Counted from the stretch's first letter, positions 52,146-62,003 are shown. The stretch: DNA of 64,000 nt from Croceivirga sp. (GCA_028284665.1 JANQRG010000046.1:186001-250000), one strand, 5' to 3'. Notes: generated by a model not told the origin, from the letters alone. Program-made: numbers and translations.

Positions 52146-54173
52146 ATGCAGGTCCAGATAGTACTCCTACTACTTTTAGCGTTCGTTATTGCTTTGGGCC
52201 TGGTACTTTTTCAGTATTTCTACCGTAGCAAACGAACAAAGCTGTCAGGGCTCTTGGCCTTTCTTCGATTCGTGACCTTGTTTTGCGGCATAGTGTTGCT
52301 GATCAATCTTAAGTTTTCCAGGAAGGAGTACGAGCTGGAAAGTGCTAACCTGATTGTTCTTGCGGATAACTCTTCATCAATTCAAAAACTAAATGGCCAT
52401 GATCAAGTACGAAATATAGCTACTGACATTGCTGCCAACCCTGGATTGAACGAGAAATTTTCGCTGAAGCAGTTTCGTTTTGGAGCCTCCCTGGAAGTTT
52501 TGGATAGCCTTTCCTTCACTGCCAAACGGACGAATATCTCCAAAAGCCTGGAAACCTTAGACGAAACCTTTGCCAATACACAAAATGTCATTGTACTGCT
52601 TACCGATGGCAATCAGACCGTTGGAGAGGATTTTGAATTTCAACGTTTTGGCAATAACACCGCCGTTTTTCCGGTTGTAGTCGGGGATACTACTTCCTAT
52701 AGCGATATGGCCATCGGCCAGGTAAATGTGAATCGCTACGCTTTTGTAGGGAATACCTTCCCGATAGAAGCTGAGGTCCTCTACTCCGGGGAAGTACCTG
52801 TAACTGCTACCATTCAGCTTTTTTTAGAGGGAAATCCGGTATACCGTGAAACGCTGGAATTCGCACGAAACGAACGGGTAAAAACAATTAACACTTTATT
52901 GGAGGCGAAATCAACAGGAATAAAAACCTTAGAATTCAGGGTGAGTCCACTTGATAATGAAAAGAATACAGTTAATAACAGGCAACAACGTTTTCTGGAG
53001 GTTATTGATGAGAAAACAACAATAGGGATTGTCTCCTCCATTAAACACCCTGATATCGGAGCGCTTAAAGAAGCTATTGAAACCAATAAACAAAGATCCG
53101 TACGGCTTTTAGCGCCCAACGCCACTTCGGAGGAACTGGACGATGTAGATGTCTTTCTACTTTACCAGCCGAACCGCTCATTTTCATCGGTTTACGATGT
53201 AATTGAACGTAAAGGAGGGGGGGTATTCACCATTACAGGACCTGAAACAGATTGGTATTTCCTTCAGAGCCAGTCCAAATCGATCAGCAAAGAGGTAGTT
53301 GGCCAGGAAGAGGTAATATTTCCGGTTAAAAACGAAGCTTTTGATCTTTTTGATACTTCTGATTTCACCATGCTGGAATATCCGCCGTTGTCAGGGGAAC
53401 TGGGAGACATCGAAGTATTTACTTCAGCAAAAGTGATCGCATATCAGAAAATAAGAGGAGTTGCCCTGCAGGCCCCGCTTTTCTTTATTTTAGAAGAAGA
53501 TCGGAAACAGGCATTTCTGCTGGGAGCGGATATCTGGAAGTGGCGCGCACAGTCCTTTAGGAACTTGGGAAGTTTTGAAGCTTTTGACACCTTTTTCGGC
53601 AAGCTATTGCTCTATTTATCAGATTCGGAACAAAAAGAGCGTTTGCGGTTGAACTACGAAAATCGTTATGACAATTCCACCACGGCCAGGATAGCGGCCA
53701 GTTTTTTTGACAATACCTATGTTTTTGACCCGGACGCCGCATTGAAGCTGAAAATTATTGGGGCAAATACAAATTTTGAAAGAGAAGAACCCATGCTGTT
53801 ACGCGAAAATCAGTTTGTATCAGACCTGGGTGATCTGGAGCCTGGGGAGTATACATTTACGGTAAAGGAGACCAAAGAGAATATTTCCAAGTCCGGAAGC
53901 TTTTCTATCTTGGATTTTGACCTGGAAGATCAGTTTTTAGCGGCCAATGATGATAAACTGGAAAGACTTGCTGAAGCCAATGGGGGCCAGCACTATTATC
54001 CAACACAGACGGATAAATTACTAACAGATTTAATAGCAGATGAACGTTTTACACCCATTCAAAAAAGCAATAAAAATGTGGTATCTTTAATAGATTTTCG
54101 ATGGCTCTTGGCCCTTATGGTCGTAGCCTTAGCTTCTGAATGGACGATAAGAAAATACAACGGATTATTATAA
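52146..54173 (+). CDS. VWA-domain membrane protein
   Basis: A 675-residue protein with two N-terminal helices (residues 3-24 and 38-57), a von Willebrand A-like domain with the MIDAS motif ADNSSS and LLTDGNQT, a large beta-rich extracytoplasmic part (about 230-640), and one C-terminal helix (DFRWLLALMVVALASEW). This topology resembles BatA/BatB-like and glutamine-amidotransferase-like VWA proteins of Bacteroidetes, which act in envelope stress or respiratory-complex maturation; no specific role is shown. It is followed 13 bases later by the SPFH gene. Confidence 0.8.
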   Translation: MQVQIVLLLLLAFVIALGLVLFQYFYRSKRTKLSGLLAFLRFVTLFCGIVLLINLKFSRKEYELESANLIVLADNSSSIQKLNGHDQVRNIATDIAANPGLNEKFSLKQFRFGASLEVLDSLSFTAKRTNISKSLETLDETFANTQNVIVLLTDGNQTVGEDFEFQRFGNNTAVFPVVVGDTTSYSDMAIGQVNVNRYAFVGNTFPIEAEVLYSGEVPVTATIQLFLEGNPVYRETLEFARNERVKTINTLLEAKSTGIKTLEFRVSPLDNEKNTVNNRQQRFLEVIDEKTTIGIVSSIKHPDIGALKEAIETNKQRSVRLLAPNATSEELDDVDVFLLYQPNRSFSSVYDVIERKGGGVFTITGPETDWYFLQSQSKSISKEVVGQEEVIFPVKNEAFDLFDTSDFTMLEYPPLSGELGDIEVFTSAKVIAYQKIRGVALQAPLFFILEEDRKQAFLLGADIWKWRAQSFRNLGSFEAFDTFFGKLLLYLSDSEQKERLRLNYENRYDNSTTARIAASFFDNTYVFDPDAALKLKIIGANTNFEREEPMLLRENQFVSDLGDLEPGEYTFTVKETKENISKSGSFSILDFDLEDQFLAANDDKLERLAEANGGQHYYPTQTDKLLTDLIADERFTPIQKSNKNVVSLIDFRWLLALMVVALASEWTIRKYNGLL

Positions 54174-54186
54174 AAGCGAGATAACT

Positions 54187-55002
54187 ATGGATCGATTACC
54201 TAAGATTGCGTTACCTACGGTATTTGCAATCATTTTACTAATTATTTTAATTTCTAAATCAGCGGTAAATATCAGTGCCGGAGAGGCAGGCGTACTTTGG
54301 AAGCGCTTCAGTGGTGGTGTGGTTACCGATAGACCTCCGTTAGGAGAAGGTTTTCATCTGGTAGCACCCTGGAACAAGGTGTATGTATACGAAGTGCGAC
54401 GACAAGAGATCTTTGAAAAAATGAAAGTATTATCCTCTAATGGTTTGGATATTCAACTCGACGCTTCCGCCTGGTATAAACCGGATTTTTCACAACTGGG
54501 AAAATTGCATCAGGAGATTGGAGAGAACTATTTAAACAGGATTATTTTACCTACAATTCGTTCTGCAGCCCGAAGTGTGGTAGGACGATATACGCCTGAA
54601 CAGTTATATTCCAGTAAGCGGGATGCTATTCAGCAGGAGATTTTTGAGGAGACGCAGAAAATTGTTGGGGAGCAATACATTGTGCTCGACGAAGTATTGG
54701 TACGAGATGTTACCTTACCGCCAACCATCAAAGATGCTATTGAACGCAAACTAAGGCAGGAACAAGAATCTTTGGAATACGAATTCCGACTTGAAAAAGC
54801 AGAGAAGGAAGCGCAACGTCAGCGGATTGAAGCCCAGGGAAAAGCGGATGCCAATAGAATCCTCAGCGCTTCCCTAACAGACAAAATTCTCCAGGACAAA
54901 GGCATTGAGGCAACACTACAGCTTTCACAATCGCCCAATGCGAAGGTGGTAGTTGTGGGATCCGGGGACAAAGGGCTTCCTTTGATTTTGGGAAATAACT
55001 AG
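54187..55002 (+). CDS. prohibitin/SPFH-domain membrane protein
   Basis: A 271-residue protein with one N-terminal helix (IALPTVFAIILLIILI) and a band-7/SPFH domain (about 30-200; GEAGVLWKRFSGGVV, LGEGFHLVAPWNKV), followed by a charged coiled coil (EYEFRLEKAEKEAQRQRIEAQGK broken by A/K). Prohibitins form large rings that scaffold membrane proteins and proteases such as FtsH. Cotranscription with the VWA gene suggests a joint envelope function. Confidence 0.9.
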   Translation: MDRLPKIALPTVFAIILLIILISKSAVNISAGEAGVLWKRFSGGVVTDRPPLGEGFHLVAPWNKVYVYEVRRQEIFEKMKVLSSNGLDIQLDASAWYKPDFSQLGKLHQEIGENYLNRIILPTIRSAARSVVGRYTPEQLYSSKRDAIQQEIFEETQKIVGEQYIVLDEVLVRDVTLPPTIKDAIERKLRQEQESLEYEFRLEKAEKEAQRQRIEAQGKADANRILSASLTDKILQDKGIEATLQLSQSPNAKVVVVGSGDKGLPLILGNN

Positions 55003-55010
55003 AATTTGCT

Positions 55011-55040
55011 TTTTTGTATTAAAATTTAGTTTTACCTTCG
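55011..55040 (+). promoter_or_regulatory. candidate promoter of the his operon leader
   Basis: TTTTTG (55011-55016), a 16-base spacer and TACCTTCG (55033-55040, one mismatch to TAnnTTTG) lie just before the leader peptide ATG at 55049. Spacing is a little short, but location is as expected. Confidence 0.45.
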
Positions 55041-55048
55041 ACCTCATA

Positions 55049-55102
55049 ATGAAAGTAAGAATTTCACATCATCATATCGACAGCATCGCTCAAGCGAGGT
55101 GA
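55049..55102 (+). CDS. hisL: his operon leader peptide (three consecutive His codons)
   Basis: A 17-codon frame MKVRISHHHIDSIAQAR with CAT CAT CAT at 55067-55075. It stands between the prohibitin gene and hisG and directly before mutually exclusive RNA hairpins. Low charged histidyl-tRNA should stall ribosomes on the His codons. The symbol hisL is used by analogy with the enterobacterial leader; the peptide is not homologous in sequence. Confidence 0.85.
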   Translation: MKVRISHHHIDSIAQAR

Positions 55103-55165
55103 CGATATTTTGTATGTATCAAAATAACCTGACCCGTTTGAGTAATCAAACGGGTTTGTTTTTTA
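55089..55165 (+). terminator. his attenuator (antiterminator and terminator)
   Basis: Terminator: ACCCGTTTGA (55133-55142), GNRA-type loop GTAA, TCAAACGGGT (55147-55156), then TTGTTTTTT. Antiterminator: CTCAAGCG (55089-55096) can pair with CGTTTGAG (55136-55143) through eight pairs including one G-U, extended by AGGT (55097-55100) with ACCT (55128-55131). The two share the left terminator arm. The 5' antiterminator arm covers the leader stop codon (55100-55102), so a ribosome finishing the peptide would mask it and allow termination. Confidence 0.85.
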
Positions 55166-55241
55166 ACGGGTGTTCCTAATGGACAATGTGATTTAAAAAT
55201 AATAGGGATGCCAAATAGGAATGTCAATAGCAAGAAAGACG

Positions 55242-56099
55242 ATGACTAAAATTAGGATTGCCATCCAAAAAAGCGGGAGATTAAATGAGGACTCCCTAAA
55301 AATTTTAAAAGACTGTGGAATCTCCATTGATAACGGTAAAGACCAATTAAAGGCCAATGCCAGAAACTTCCCCCTCGAAGTGTTTTATTTGCGCAACGGA
55401 GACATTCCCCAGTATTTAAAAGATGGAGTAGTGGACCTCGCGATTATTGGAGAGAATATTTTGGTAGAAAAAGGGGAGGGGATTGCGGTAGCCGAAAAAC
55501 TGAACTTTTCCAAATGTAAGGTGTCTTTAGCAGTTCCAAAGTCCAGGGAATATAGCACTTTAAAGGATTTTCAAGGAAAACGAATAGCCACTTCCTATCC
55601 GAATACGGTATTGAAGTTTTTAAAAGAAAAAGGGGTGGAAGCCGATTTACATATCATCAATGGCTCGGTTGAGATTGCCCCTAACATAGGGCTTGCGGAC
55701 GCTATTTGTGATATTGTTTCCAGCGGCAGTACTTTGTTTAAGAATAACCTCAAGGAAGTAGAGGTCTTACTACACAGTGAGGCGGTCCTGGCGGTTTCTC
55801 CGAAAATTAGCGACGAACGGAAAGTCATTTTAGAACGACTCCAATTTCGGATTCAATCAGTGTTACAAGCCCGAAAGAATAGATATGTACTCATGAATGT
55901 GCCGGATGATAAACTCGAAGAGATTATTGCCATCTTACCGGGAATGCGTAGCCCCACCGTTGTACCACTTGCTGAAAAAGGCTGGAGCTCGGTACATACC
56001 GTGATCAATAAGGATAAATTCTGGGAAGTGATTGATGAACTGAAGGCTGCTGGTGCCGAAGGGATCCTTGTATGCCCAATTGAAAAAATGGTGCTGTAA
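55242..56099 (+). CDS. hisG: ATP phosphoribosyltransferase (long form)
   Basis: A 285-residue enzyme for the first step of histidine synthesis (ATP and PRPP to PR-ATP). N-terminal MTKIRIAIQKSGRLNEDS, GDIPQYLKDGVVDLAIIGEN, and the PRPP-binding stretch DIVSSGSTLFKNNL. The C-terminal 80 residues form the regulatory domain of the long HisG type, which works without HisZ and is feedback inhibited by histidine. An ATG at 55221 would add seven residues; 55242 is preferred by comparison with the family and the purine-rich AAGAAAGACG ahead of it. Confidence 0.94.
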   Translation: MTKIRIAIQKSGRLNEDSLKILKDCGISIDNGKDQLKANARNFPLEVFYLRNGDIPQYLKDGVVDLAIIGENILVEKGEGIAVAEKLNFSKCKVSLAVPKSREYSTLKDFQGKRIATSYPNTVLKFLKEKGVEADLHIINGSVEIAPNIGLADAICDIVSSGSTLFKNNLKEVEVLLHSEAVLAVSPKISDERKVILERLQFRIQSVLQARKNRYVLMNVPDDKLEEIIAILPGMRSPTVVPLAEKGWSSVHTVINKDKFWEVIDELKAAGAEGILVCPIEKMVL

Positions 56100-57385
56100 T
56101 GAAGAGATATGTTAATCCAAAACCCTCCGAATGGGCCAAAATTCTTTCAAGGCCAACGCAGTCATTTGAGGCTATTGAACCTGTGGTGCGTGAAGTATTT
56201 GGAAAAGTCGAAAGTGAAGGGGATACTGCTTTAAAAGCGTATACACAAAAATTTGATGGGGTTAACCCTACTGATTTCCGCGTATCGGAAAAAGAAATAG
56301 CGGAAGCAACCGGAAGGGTTTCGGAAGGACTGAAAAGTGCAATTAAAACGGCTCGGGATAATATTACCAAATTCCATGAGGCGCAAAGAACGAACAAAGT
56401 AATCCTTGAAACGATGCCGGGAGTCCAGTGTTGGCAGGAGAAGCGGCCTATACAAAAAGTGGGCCTATACATCCCCGGGGGATCCGCACCTTTGTTTTCT
56501 ACGATATTGATGCTGGCTATTCCTGCCAAACTAGCGGGATGCAAGGAAATTATCTTATGTAGTCCACCGGATGAAGAGGGCAAGCTCAACCCGGTGATCT
56601 TGTACACGGCACAATTGTGTGGTGTAACAAAGATCTTCAAAATAGGGGGAATTCAGGCTATTGCCGGGATGACGTTAGGCACTGAAACCATCCCCAAGGT
56701 GTTCAAGATATTTGGGCCCGGCAATCAATATGTTACCGTCGCTAAACAATGGGCGACTAAAATGGGGATAGCTATTGACATGCCGGCAGGCCCCAGCGAA
56801 CTGTTGGTAGTGGCTGATGATACCGCCAATCCTGCCTTCGTAGCATCTGATCTGCTGAGTCAGGCAGAACATGGGGCAGATAGTCAGGTGGTGTTGATTT
56901 CAACATCGGGAGCCTTGCTGGATAAGGTTGAAAAGGAGTTAGAAAATCAGTTAGCAGCATTACCAAGACAAGAAATTGCTCGACAAGCGATTGCCCATAG
57001 CCGAATGATATTGGTTGACAACGATAATACAGCTTTGGAGATCATTAATGAGTACGGTCCGGAACACTATATTGTTTGTGTTGAAAATGAGGACTTTTAC
57101 ATTCAAAACACGGCTAACGCAGGTTCAGTTTTCATTGGAAATTATACCCCGGAAAGTGTAGGGGACTACGCATCGGGCACCAATCATACCTTACCCACTA
57201 ATGGTTATGCAAAGCAATATAGCGGGGTTAATCTGGATAGCTTTATGAAAAGTATGACCTTCCAAAAATTGAGCAAAAAAGGGATTCAAAACATTGGTAA
57301 GAGTGTGGAACTAATGGCTGCGGCGGAAGGCTTACAAGCGCATAAAAATGCAGTGACACTTCGTCTGAATGAATTAAAAGGTTAA
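56099..57385 (+). CDS. hisD: histidinol dehydrogenase
   Basis: A 428-residue zinc enzyme for the last two steps, histidinol to histidine. GLYIPGGSAPLFSTILMLAIP, GPGNQYVTVAKQW, the LLSQAEHGADSQ zinc-ligand region and GTNHTLPTNG are diagnostic. Its ATG overlaps the hisG stop (TAATG). Confidence 0.96.
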   Translation: MKRYVNPKPSEWAKILSRPTQSFEAIEPVVREVFGKVESEGDTALKAYTQKFDGVNPTDFRVSEKEIAEATGRVSEGLKSAIKTARDNITKFHEAQRTNKVILETMPGVQCWQEKRPIQKVGLYIPGGSAPLFSTILMLAIPAKLAGCKEIILCSPPDEEGKLNPVILYTAQLCGVTKIFKIGGIQAIAGMTLGTETIPKVFKIFGPGNQYVTVAKQWATKMGIAIDMPAGPSELLVVADDTANPAFVASDLLSQAEHGADSQVVLISTSGALLDKVEKELENQLAALPRQEIARQAIAHSRMILVDNDNTALEIINEYGPEHYIVCVENEDFYIQNTANAGSVFIGNYTPESVGDYASGTNHTLPTNGYAKQYSGVNLDSFMKSMTFQKLSKKGIQNIGKSVELMAAAEGLQAHKNAVTLRLNELKG

Positions 57386-57460
57386 GATGTCATTTCCAGC
57401 CTGCCTTGTCTACCTACGGCAGATAAATCGGCAGACAGGTGCAGTCGAAAAATCTTGAAA
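57386..57460. repeat. dispersed palindromic repeat between hisD and hisC
   Basis: The spacer starts GTCATTTCC and ends GCAGTCGAAAAATCTT, the two ends of a dispersed intergenic repeat that I recall from many flavobacteria (GTCATTTCGAGC...GCAGTCGAGAAATCTT). The middle has imperfectly inverted CCTGCCTTGTCTACC and GGCAGACAGG. It is transcribed inside the his operon. Confidence 0.5.
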
Positions 57461-58507
57461 ATGAAAAAGTTTAACATGGATAACATAGTAAGGGAAAATG
57501 TAAAGACCCTTACACCCTATTCTTCAGCTCGCGATGAGTTCAAGGATTTTGATACCGATATGGTGTTTTTGGATGCCAATGAGAGTCCTTATGAGAACGG
57601 AACAAATCGCTATCCCGATCCCCATCAGAACAATCTAAAGACCCGGATTGCCAAGCAAAAAGGGATCAAGGAGGAACACATCCTTTTGGGAAATGGAAGC
57701 GATGAGGTGTTGGACCTAATTTTCCGGGTGTTTTGCGAACCTAATCACGATAACATCATTACGTTACCGCCCACCTATGGCATGTACAAAGTGCTTGCCG
57801 GGGTTAATGCTGTTGAGAACAGGGAAGTTTGGCTAACTACAGATTTTCAACCGGATATCAATGCAATACTGGAGCAAATAGATGCTAATACCAAACTGTT
57901 ATTTATTTGTTCTCCGAACAATCCTACAGGTAATGCGATGCATGACGAAATTGTGGAATCCTTATTAAATCAATTCCATGGGATGGTAGTGATTGATGAA
58001 GCCTATGTAGATTTCACGGGGACTTCTTCCTGGATAAATGCATTGGATCGATTTCCCAATCTCATTGTGACCCAAACCTTGTCCAAAGCCTATGGCATGG
58101 CGGGTATACGTTTGGGCATGTGTTTCGCTTCTAAGGAAATTGTTCATATTCTCAAAAAGGTAAAGCCACCGTATAATGTGAATCAGCTAACCCAGGACCA
58201 GGCATTTCTGGGTATTACCAATCAGGATGAAGTCTCGGCTAATGTCCGGGAAATCCTCTCGGAAAGAGCGAGACTTTTCAATGCATTGGGGAAATTAAAC
58301 TTTGTGAAACGGTGTTTTCCCTCAGACGCGAACTTTATTCTGGTTCGGGTAGATGATGCCAACTTGCGCTATCAACAACTGTTGTCAAAGGGAATTGTTG
58401 TACGCAATCGGAGTACCCAACCGCTGTGCGAAAACACCCTGCGCTTTACGGTGGGGATACCTGAAGAAAACAATACACTAATTCAAGTACTAAAAACACT
58501 GGAATAA
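57461..58507 (+). CDS. hisC: histidinol-phosphate aminotransferase
   Basis: A 348-residue class II PLP aminotransferase. [46 protein letters not shown] and the PLP lysine in [10 protein letters not shown] are conserved. The start may instead be the ATG at 57476 ([10 protein letters not shown]), which aligns best with other flavobacterial HisC. It follows the repeat and ends overlapping hisB (TAATG). Confidence 0.93.
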   Translation: MKKFNMDNIVRENVKTLTPYSSARDEFKDFDTDMVFLDANESPYENGTNRYPDPHQNNLKTRIAKQKGIKEEHILLGNGSDEVLDLIFRVFCEPNHDNIITLPPTYGMYKVLAGVNAVENREVWLTTDFQPDINAILEQIDANTKLLFICSPNNPTGNAMHDEIVESLLNQFHGMVVIDEAYVDFTGTSSWINALDRFPNLIVTQTLSKAYGMAGIRLGMCFASKEIVHILKKVKPPYNVNQLTQDQAFLGITNQDEVSANVREILSERARLFNALGKLNFVKRCFPSDANFILVRVDDANLRYQQLLSKGIVVRNRSTQPLCENTLRFTVGIPEENNTLIQVLKTLE

Positions 58508-59643
58508 TGGCAGAACGACTTCTTTTTATAGACCGGGATGGGACATTGATCAAGGAAACCCATGATGAGCAAATAGATGCCTATAACAAAATGGTATTTT
58601 ACCCGAAAGTCTTTTCCTATTTGAGTAGGATTGCCAAAGAATTGGACTTTAAATTGATCATGGTGACGAATCAGGATGGATTAGGTTCGGATAGTTTTCC
58701 TGAAAATACCTTTTGGCCGGTTCATGACTTCATTTTACGATCCTTTGAAAGTGAAGGAATACATTTCGATGCAGTACACATTGACAAAACATTTCCCGAG
58801 GAGAACGCTACCACTCGTAAGCCTGGAATTGGGATGCTTACCGAATATTTTTCTGAGCAGTATGACCTTGAAAATTCCTTTGTCATAGGAGATCGTCTTA
58901 CCGATATGGAACTGGCAAAAAATCTTGGGGCTAAAGGAATTTTCATTAATGATGAAACCCGTTTAGGAACTGGGGAGATCTCAATTTCTGAAAAGGAACT
59001 TCAGCAACATATTGCCTTGGAAACCAATGATTGGCAAAAGATATACGAGTTTTTAAAACTGGAAGACCGTGAAACGGCGATCCATCGCAAAACCAAGGAA
59101 ACCGATATCCGGATTCGGCTCAATCTTGACGGTACCGGAGAAGCAAACATCGACACCGGGCTTAAATTCTTTGATCATATGTTGGATCAACTGGCACGAC
59201 ACGGGCAACTGGATTTGGCGATTAAGGTCAAAGGCGACCTTGAGGTAGACGAACATCATACCATTGAAGATACGGCGATCGCCTTAGGAGAAGCATTTCA
59301 CCAGGCCTTAGGAGATAAGCTGGGCATTGAGCGCTACGGCTTTGCCCTACCTATGGACGATTGTTTGGCTCAGGTAGCTTTGGACTTTGGAGGGAGGAAC
59401 TGGTTGGTTTGGGAAGCCGATTTTAAACGCGAGAAAGTCGGGGATATGCCTACCGAGATGTTCCTGCATTTTTTTAAATCCTTTTCGGACAGTGCAAAAG
59501 CAAATCTGAATATCAAAGCCAAAGGGACCAATGAGCATCACAAAATAGAAGCGATTTTTAAGGCTTTTGCAAAGGCGATCAAAATGGCGGTAAACCGAGA
59601 TGTAGAAAAAATGGTATTACCATCAACCAAAGGAATGCTATGA
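58507..59643 (+). CDS. hisB: bifunctional histidinol-phosphatase / imidazoleglycerol-phosphate dehydratase
   Basis: A 378-residue fusion. The HAD phosphatase domain (about 1-165) has the nucleophile Asp9 and Asp11 in IDRDGTL and [10 protein letters not shown]. The dehydratase domain (about 185-378) has the manganese motifs DEHHTIEDT and NEHHKIEA. The fusion is as in enterobacteria and is usual in Bacteroidetes. Its stop overlaps the hisH start (ATGA). Confidence 0.95.
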   Translation: MAERLLFIDRDGTLIKETHDEQIDAYNKMVFYPKVFSYLSRIAKELDFKLIMVTNQDGLGSDSFPENTFWPVHDFILRSFESEGIHFDAVHIDKTFPEENATTRKPGIGMLTEYFSEQYDLENSFVIGDRLTDMELAKNLGAKGIFINDETRLGTGEISISEKELQQHIALETNDWQKIYEFLKLEDRETAIHRKTKETDIRIRLNLDGTGEANIDTGLKFFDHMLDQLARHGQLDLAIKVKGDLEVDEHHTIEDTAIALGEAFHQALGDKLGIERYGFALPMDDCLAQVALDFGGRNWLVWEADFKREKVGDMPTEMFLHFFKSFSDSAKANLNIKAKGTNEHHKIEAIFKAFAKAIKMAVNRDVEKMVLPSTKGML

Positions 59644-60218
59644 AATTAGTTATCGTTAATTATGGTGCAGGAAACATTCAAAGCATCAAGTTTGCGTTTC
59701 AGCGTCTGGGCATTGAAGCAGTGCTCTCCAACGATCCCGAAAGCATTCAGAGTGCTGACAGGGTAATCTTTCCCGGAGTGGGAGAAGCCAGTAGTGCTAT
59801 GAACAAGCTTTGGGAGAGTGGTTTACACGATCTAATACCTACGCTAAAACAACCTGTTTTGGGGATTTGTTTAGGCATGCAGTTGATGTGCAATTCTTCG
59901 GAGGAAGGCGACACCAAAGGACTTGGTATTTTTGATACTGAAGTGTTGAAGTTCAATTCAGGACTCAAGGTGCCTCAAATCGGTTGGAATAAAATTGAAG
60001 ATTTAAAATCGCCGCTGTTTAGGGGAATGGACGAAGATTTTATCTATTTGGTGCACAGTTTCTATGCTCCCAAAGCAGCCGAAACCATTGCCACCAGCAC
60101 TTATGGCTTAGATTATAGCGCTGCGTTGCATAAAGACAATTTTTACGGCGTACAGTTTCACCCGGAAAAGTCCGGAGTATATGGGGCTAAAATCCTGGAG
60201 AATTTTATTGACCTATGA
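59640..60218 (+). CDS. hisH: imidazole glycerol phosphate synthase, glutaminase subunit
   Basis: A 192-residue class I amidotransferase that feeds ammonia to HisF. Nucleophile Cys77 in GICLGMQLM and the His/Glu pair in FHPEKSG are present. It starts with an ATGA overlap on hisB and ends with ATGA on the acetyltransferase gene. Confidence 0.95.
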   Translation: MKLVIVNYGAGNIQSIKFAFQRLGIEAVLSNDPESIQSADRVIFPGVGEASSAMNKLWESGLHDLIPTLKQPVLGICLGMQLMCNSSEEGDTKGLGIFDTEVLKFNSGLKVPQIGWNKIEDLKSPLFRGMDEDFIYLVHSFYAPKAAETIATSTYGLDYSAALHKDNFYGVQFHPEKSGVYGAKILENFIDL

Positions 60219-60640
60219 GTTCAGGAGAAATACATATTACTACGGATCGTGAAAAACTAGATACTGCCTTTGTACATCGCTATTTATCCAAGGAGGCGTA
60301 TTGGTCAAAAGGAAGAAGTCTGGAAGATGTAAAACGATCGATCGCAAATTCCCTCTGTTTTGGGGTTTTTGAAAAGGGCTCAGGAAAACAGATCGGTTTT
60401 GCCAGAGTAGCGACCGACTATGTCGTATTCGCGTGGATAATGGATCTTTTTATAGATAAGAACTACCGCGGGTTAGGGTATTCGAAGAAGCTTGTTTCGG
60501 CTATTATCAACCACAACAAACTAAAAAATGTCAATGGATTTGGACTGCGAACCGAAGATGCACAAGGCCTTTATAGTCAATTTGGATTTGGTCAAATTCC
60601 CAACCCTGACACCTGGATGTTTAAAAAGAACAGCGCATGA
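60215..60640 (+). CDS. GNAT acetyltransferase in the his operon
   Basis: A 141-residue GCN5-type N-acetyltransferase: beta-strand [19 protein letters not shown], then the acetyl-CoA loop [12 protein letters not shown] (RGxGxxxxL) and a C-terminal [11 protein letters not shown]. It overlaps hisH by four bases and hisA by four bases (ATGA), so it is fully coupled to histidine synthesis. The substrate is unknown and it is not a standard histidine gene. Confidence 0.85.
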   Translation: MSSGEIHITTDREKLDTAFVHRYLSKEAYWSKGRSLEDVKRSIANSLCFGVFEKGSGKQIGFARVATDYVVFAWIMDLFIDKNYRGLGYSKKLVSAIINHNKLKNVNGFGLRTEDAQGLYSQFGFGQIPNPDTWMFKKNSA

Positions 60641-61422
60641 GGATCATACCGGCAATCGATATTATTGATGGAAAATGCGTACGCCTTTCCAAAGGGGACT
60701 ACGATACCAAAAAGGTATATAACGAACACCCTTTGGAAGTCGCCAAACAATTCGAGGATCACGGAATTCAATACCTGCATTTGGTGGATCTGGATGGTGC
60801 TAAATCCAGGCATATTGTAAATCATAAGGTATTGGAGCAGATTGCTTCAAAGACCGGTCTGAAGATTGACTTTGGTGGCGGTTTGAAAACAGATGAGGAT
60901 TTACATATTGCCTTTGAGAGCGGTGCAGACCAAATCACCGGGGGAAGCATAGCGGTAAAAAATCCGTCCACCTTTTTCAATTGGTTAAAGACCTACGGGC
61001 GGCAGAAGATCATTCTGGGGGCTGATGTTAAGAACGAAAAGATTGCCGTTTCCGGATGGCAGGAAGCCTCAGAAGTTTCGTTGATTCCTTTTGTCAAGCA
61101 ATTTCAAAAGAAGCGCGGTAGCTACGTTATCTGTACCGATATCGCCAAAGATGGTATGCTGGAAGGTCCGGCATTTGAGTTGTATCAAAAGCTGTTAAAT
61201 GAAACCAAAATCCATCGAACGGATATCGGACCCAGTGGGGTGGAAGATTTTGAGGAGATAGGCATTCGACTAATTGCCAGTGGCGGAATTTCGACCTATG
61301 AAGAACTTCCGAAGCTACAACAAATCGGTTGTGAAGGGGCCATTATCGGAAAAGCGATCTATGAAAACCGGATCAGTTTAAAACAATTGGAACAACATAT
61401 TTTGGACCATGGAACAGCTTAG
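60637..61422 (+). CDS. hisA: ProFAR isomerase
   Basis: A 261-residue TIM-barrel isomerase of histidine synthesis. Catalytic Asp8 ([14 protein letters not shown]) and Asp130 (ILGADV) are kept, with phosphate loops FGGGLKT and ASGGIST. At about residues 189-209 there is an additional stretch ([20 protein letters not shown]) between helix 6 and strand 7 compared with the usual 240-residue length. The gene overlaps the DinB-like gene downstream by 14 bases. Confidence 0.93.
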   Translation: MRIIPAIDIIDGKCVRLSKGDYDTKKVYNEHPLEVAKQFEDHGIQYLHLVDLDGAKSRHIVNHKVLEQIASKTGLKIDFGGGLKTDEDLHIAFESGADQITGGSIAVKNPSTFFNWLKTYGRQKIILGADVKNEKIAVSGWQEASEVSLIPFVKQFQKKRGSYVICTDIAKDGMLEGPAFELYQKLLNETKIHRTDIGPSGVEDFEEIGIRLIASGGISTYEELPKLQQIGCEGAIIGKAIYENRISLKQLEQHILDHGTA

Positions 61423-61927
61423 TAAATTTCAGGAAGAGTTTATCGAAAACTCTTGTTTTCGTATGGAGGAAAGCTTACGGATGATCCGTATTTCCCTGGA
61501 TAAAATTTCAGAAGAACAGCTTTGGCAAAAACCGAACCCGGCGCTGAACAGTATTGGTAATTTGATCCTGCATCTTTGTGGGAATATGACCCAATATGGG
61601 ATTGCTTCCTTAAAAGGCATTGACGACGAGCGAAATCGGGATTTAGAGTTTTCCACAGAAGGGGGTATTGCTAAGGAAGCCTTATTGGCCAAGTTAAACG
61701 AAACGGTGAACGAAGTAAAAACAACGTTCCGGGAGATTACTGTTGCGCGTCTTCTTGCAAAAAAGAAAGTACAGGGATTTGAGTTTTCCGGAATCGGTAA
61801 CATCGTGCACGTGGTAGAACACTTTTCTTATCATACCGGTCAAATTGCGTTTTGGGTAAAATTGTTGCAGAATGAACAGCTCGGGTTTTATGATGGACAT
61901 GATTTGAATCGGTTGAATGAAGAATGA
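61409..61927 (+). CDS. DinB/DUF1572-like protein in the his operon
   Basis: A 172-residue DinB-superfamily four-helix protein, closest by eye to DUF1572 ([42 protein letters not shown]). The His residues of these motifs form the metal site. It overlaps hisA by 14 bases and is therefore coupled to it. Function unknown; not required for histidine synthesis elsewhere. Confidence 0.82.
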   Translation: MEQLSKFQEEFIENSCFRMEESLRMIRISLDKISEEQLWQKPNPALNSIGNLILHLCGNMTQYGIASLKGIDDERNRDLEFSTEGGIAKEALLAKLNETVNEVKTTFREITVARLLAKKKVQGFEFSGIGNIVHVVEHFSYHTGQIAFWVKLLQNEQLGFYDGHDLNRLNEE

Positions 61928-62003
61928 AGAATGACGAAGTACGAATGACGAATGACGAATGATGGAATTAAGGATTTCCACATGTGGTTTAATTTAATGA
62001 GTG
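61928..62003. repeat. left flank of the four-helix-bundle element
   Basis: The spacer carries tandem GACGAAT units and ACGAAGTACGAAT (61934-61946), which is the inverted partner (12 of 13 bases) of ATTCGTATTTCGT at 62358-62370 on the other side of the four-helix-bundle gene. Confidence 0.55.

Noticed and set aside
61920-61975. GACGAAT tandem units as a possible CRISPR-like or VNTR array
   Set aside because: Units are 7 bases with no spacers and only about three copies; better explained as the flank of the four-helix-bundle element.
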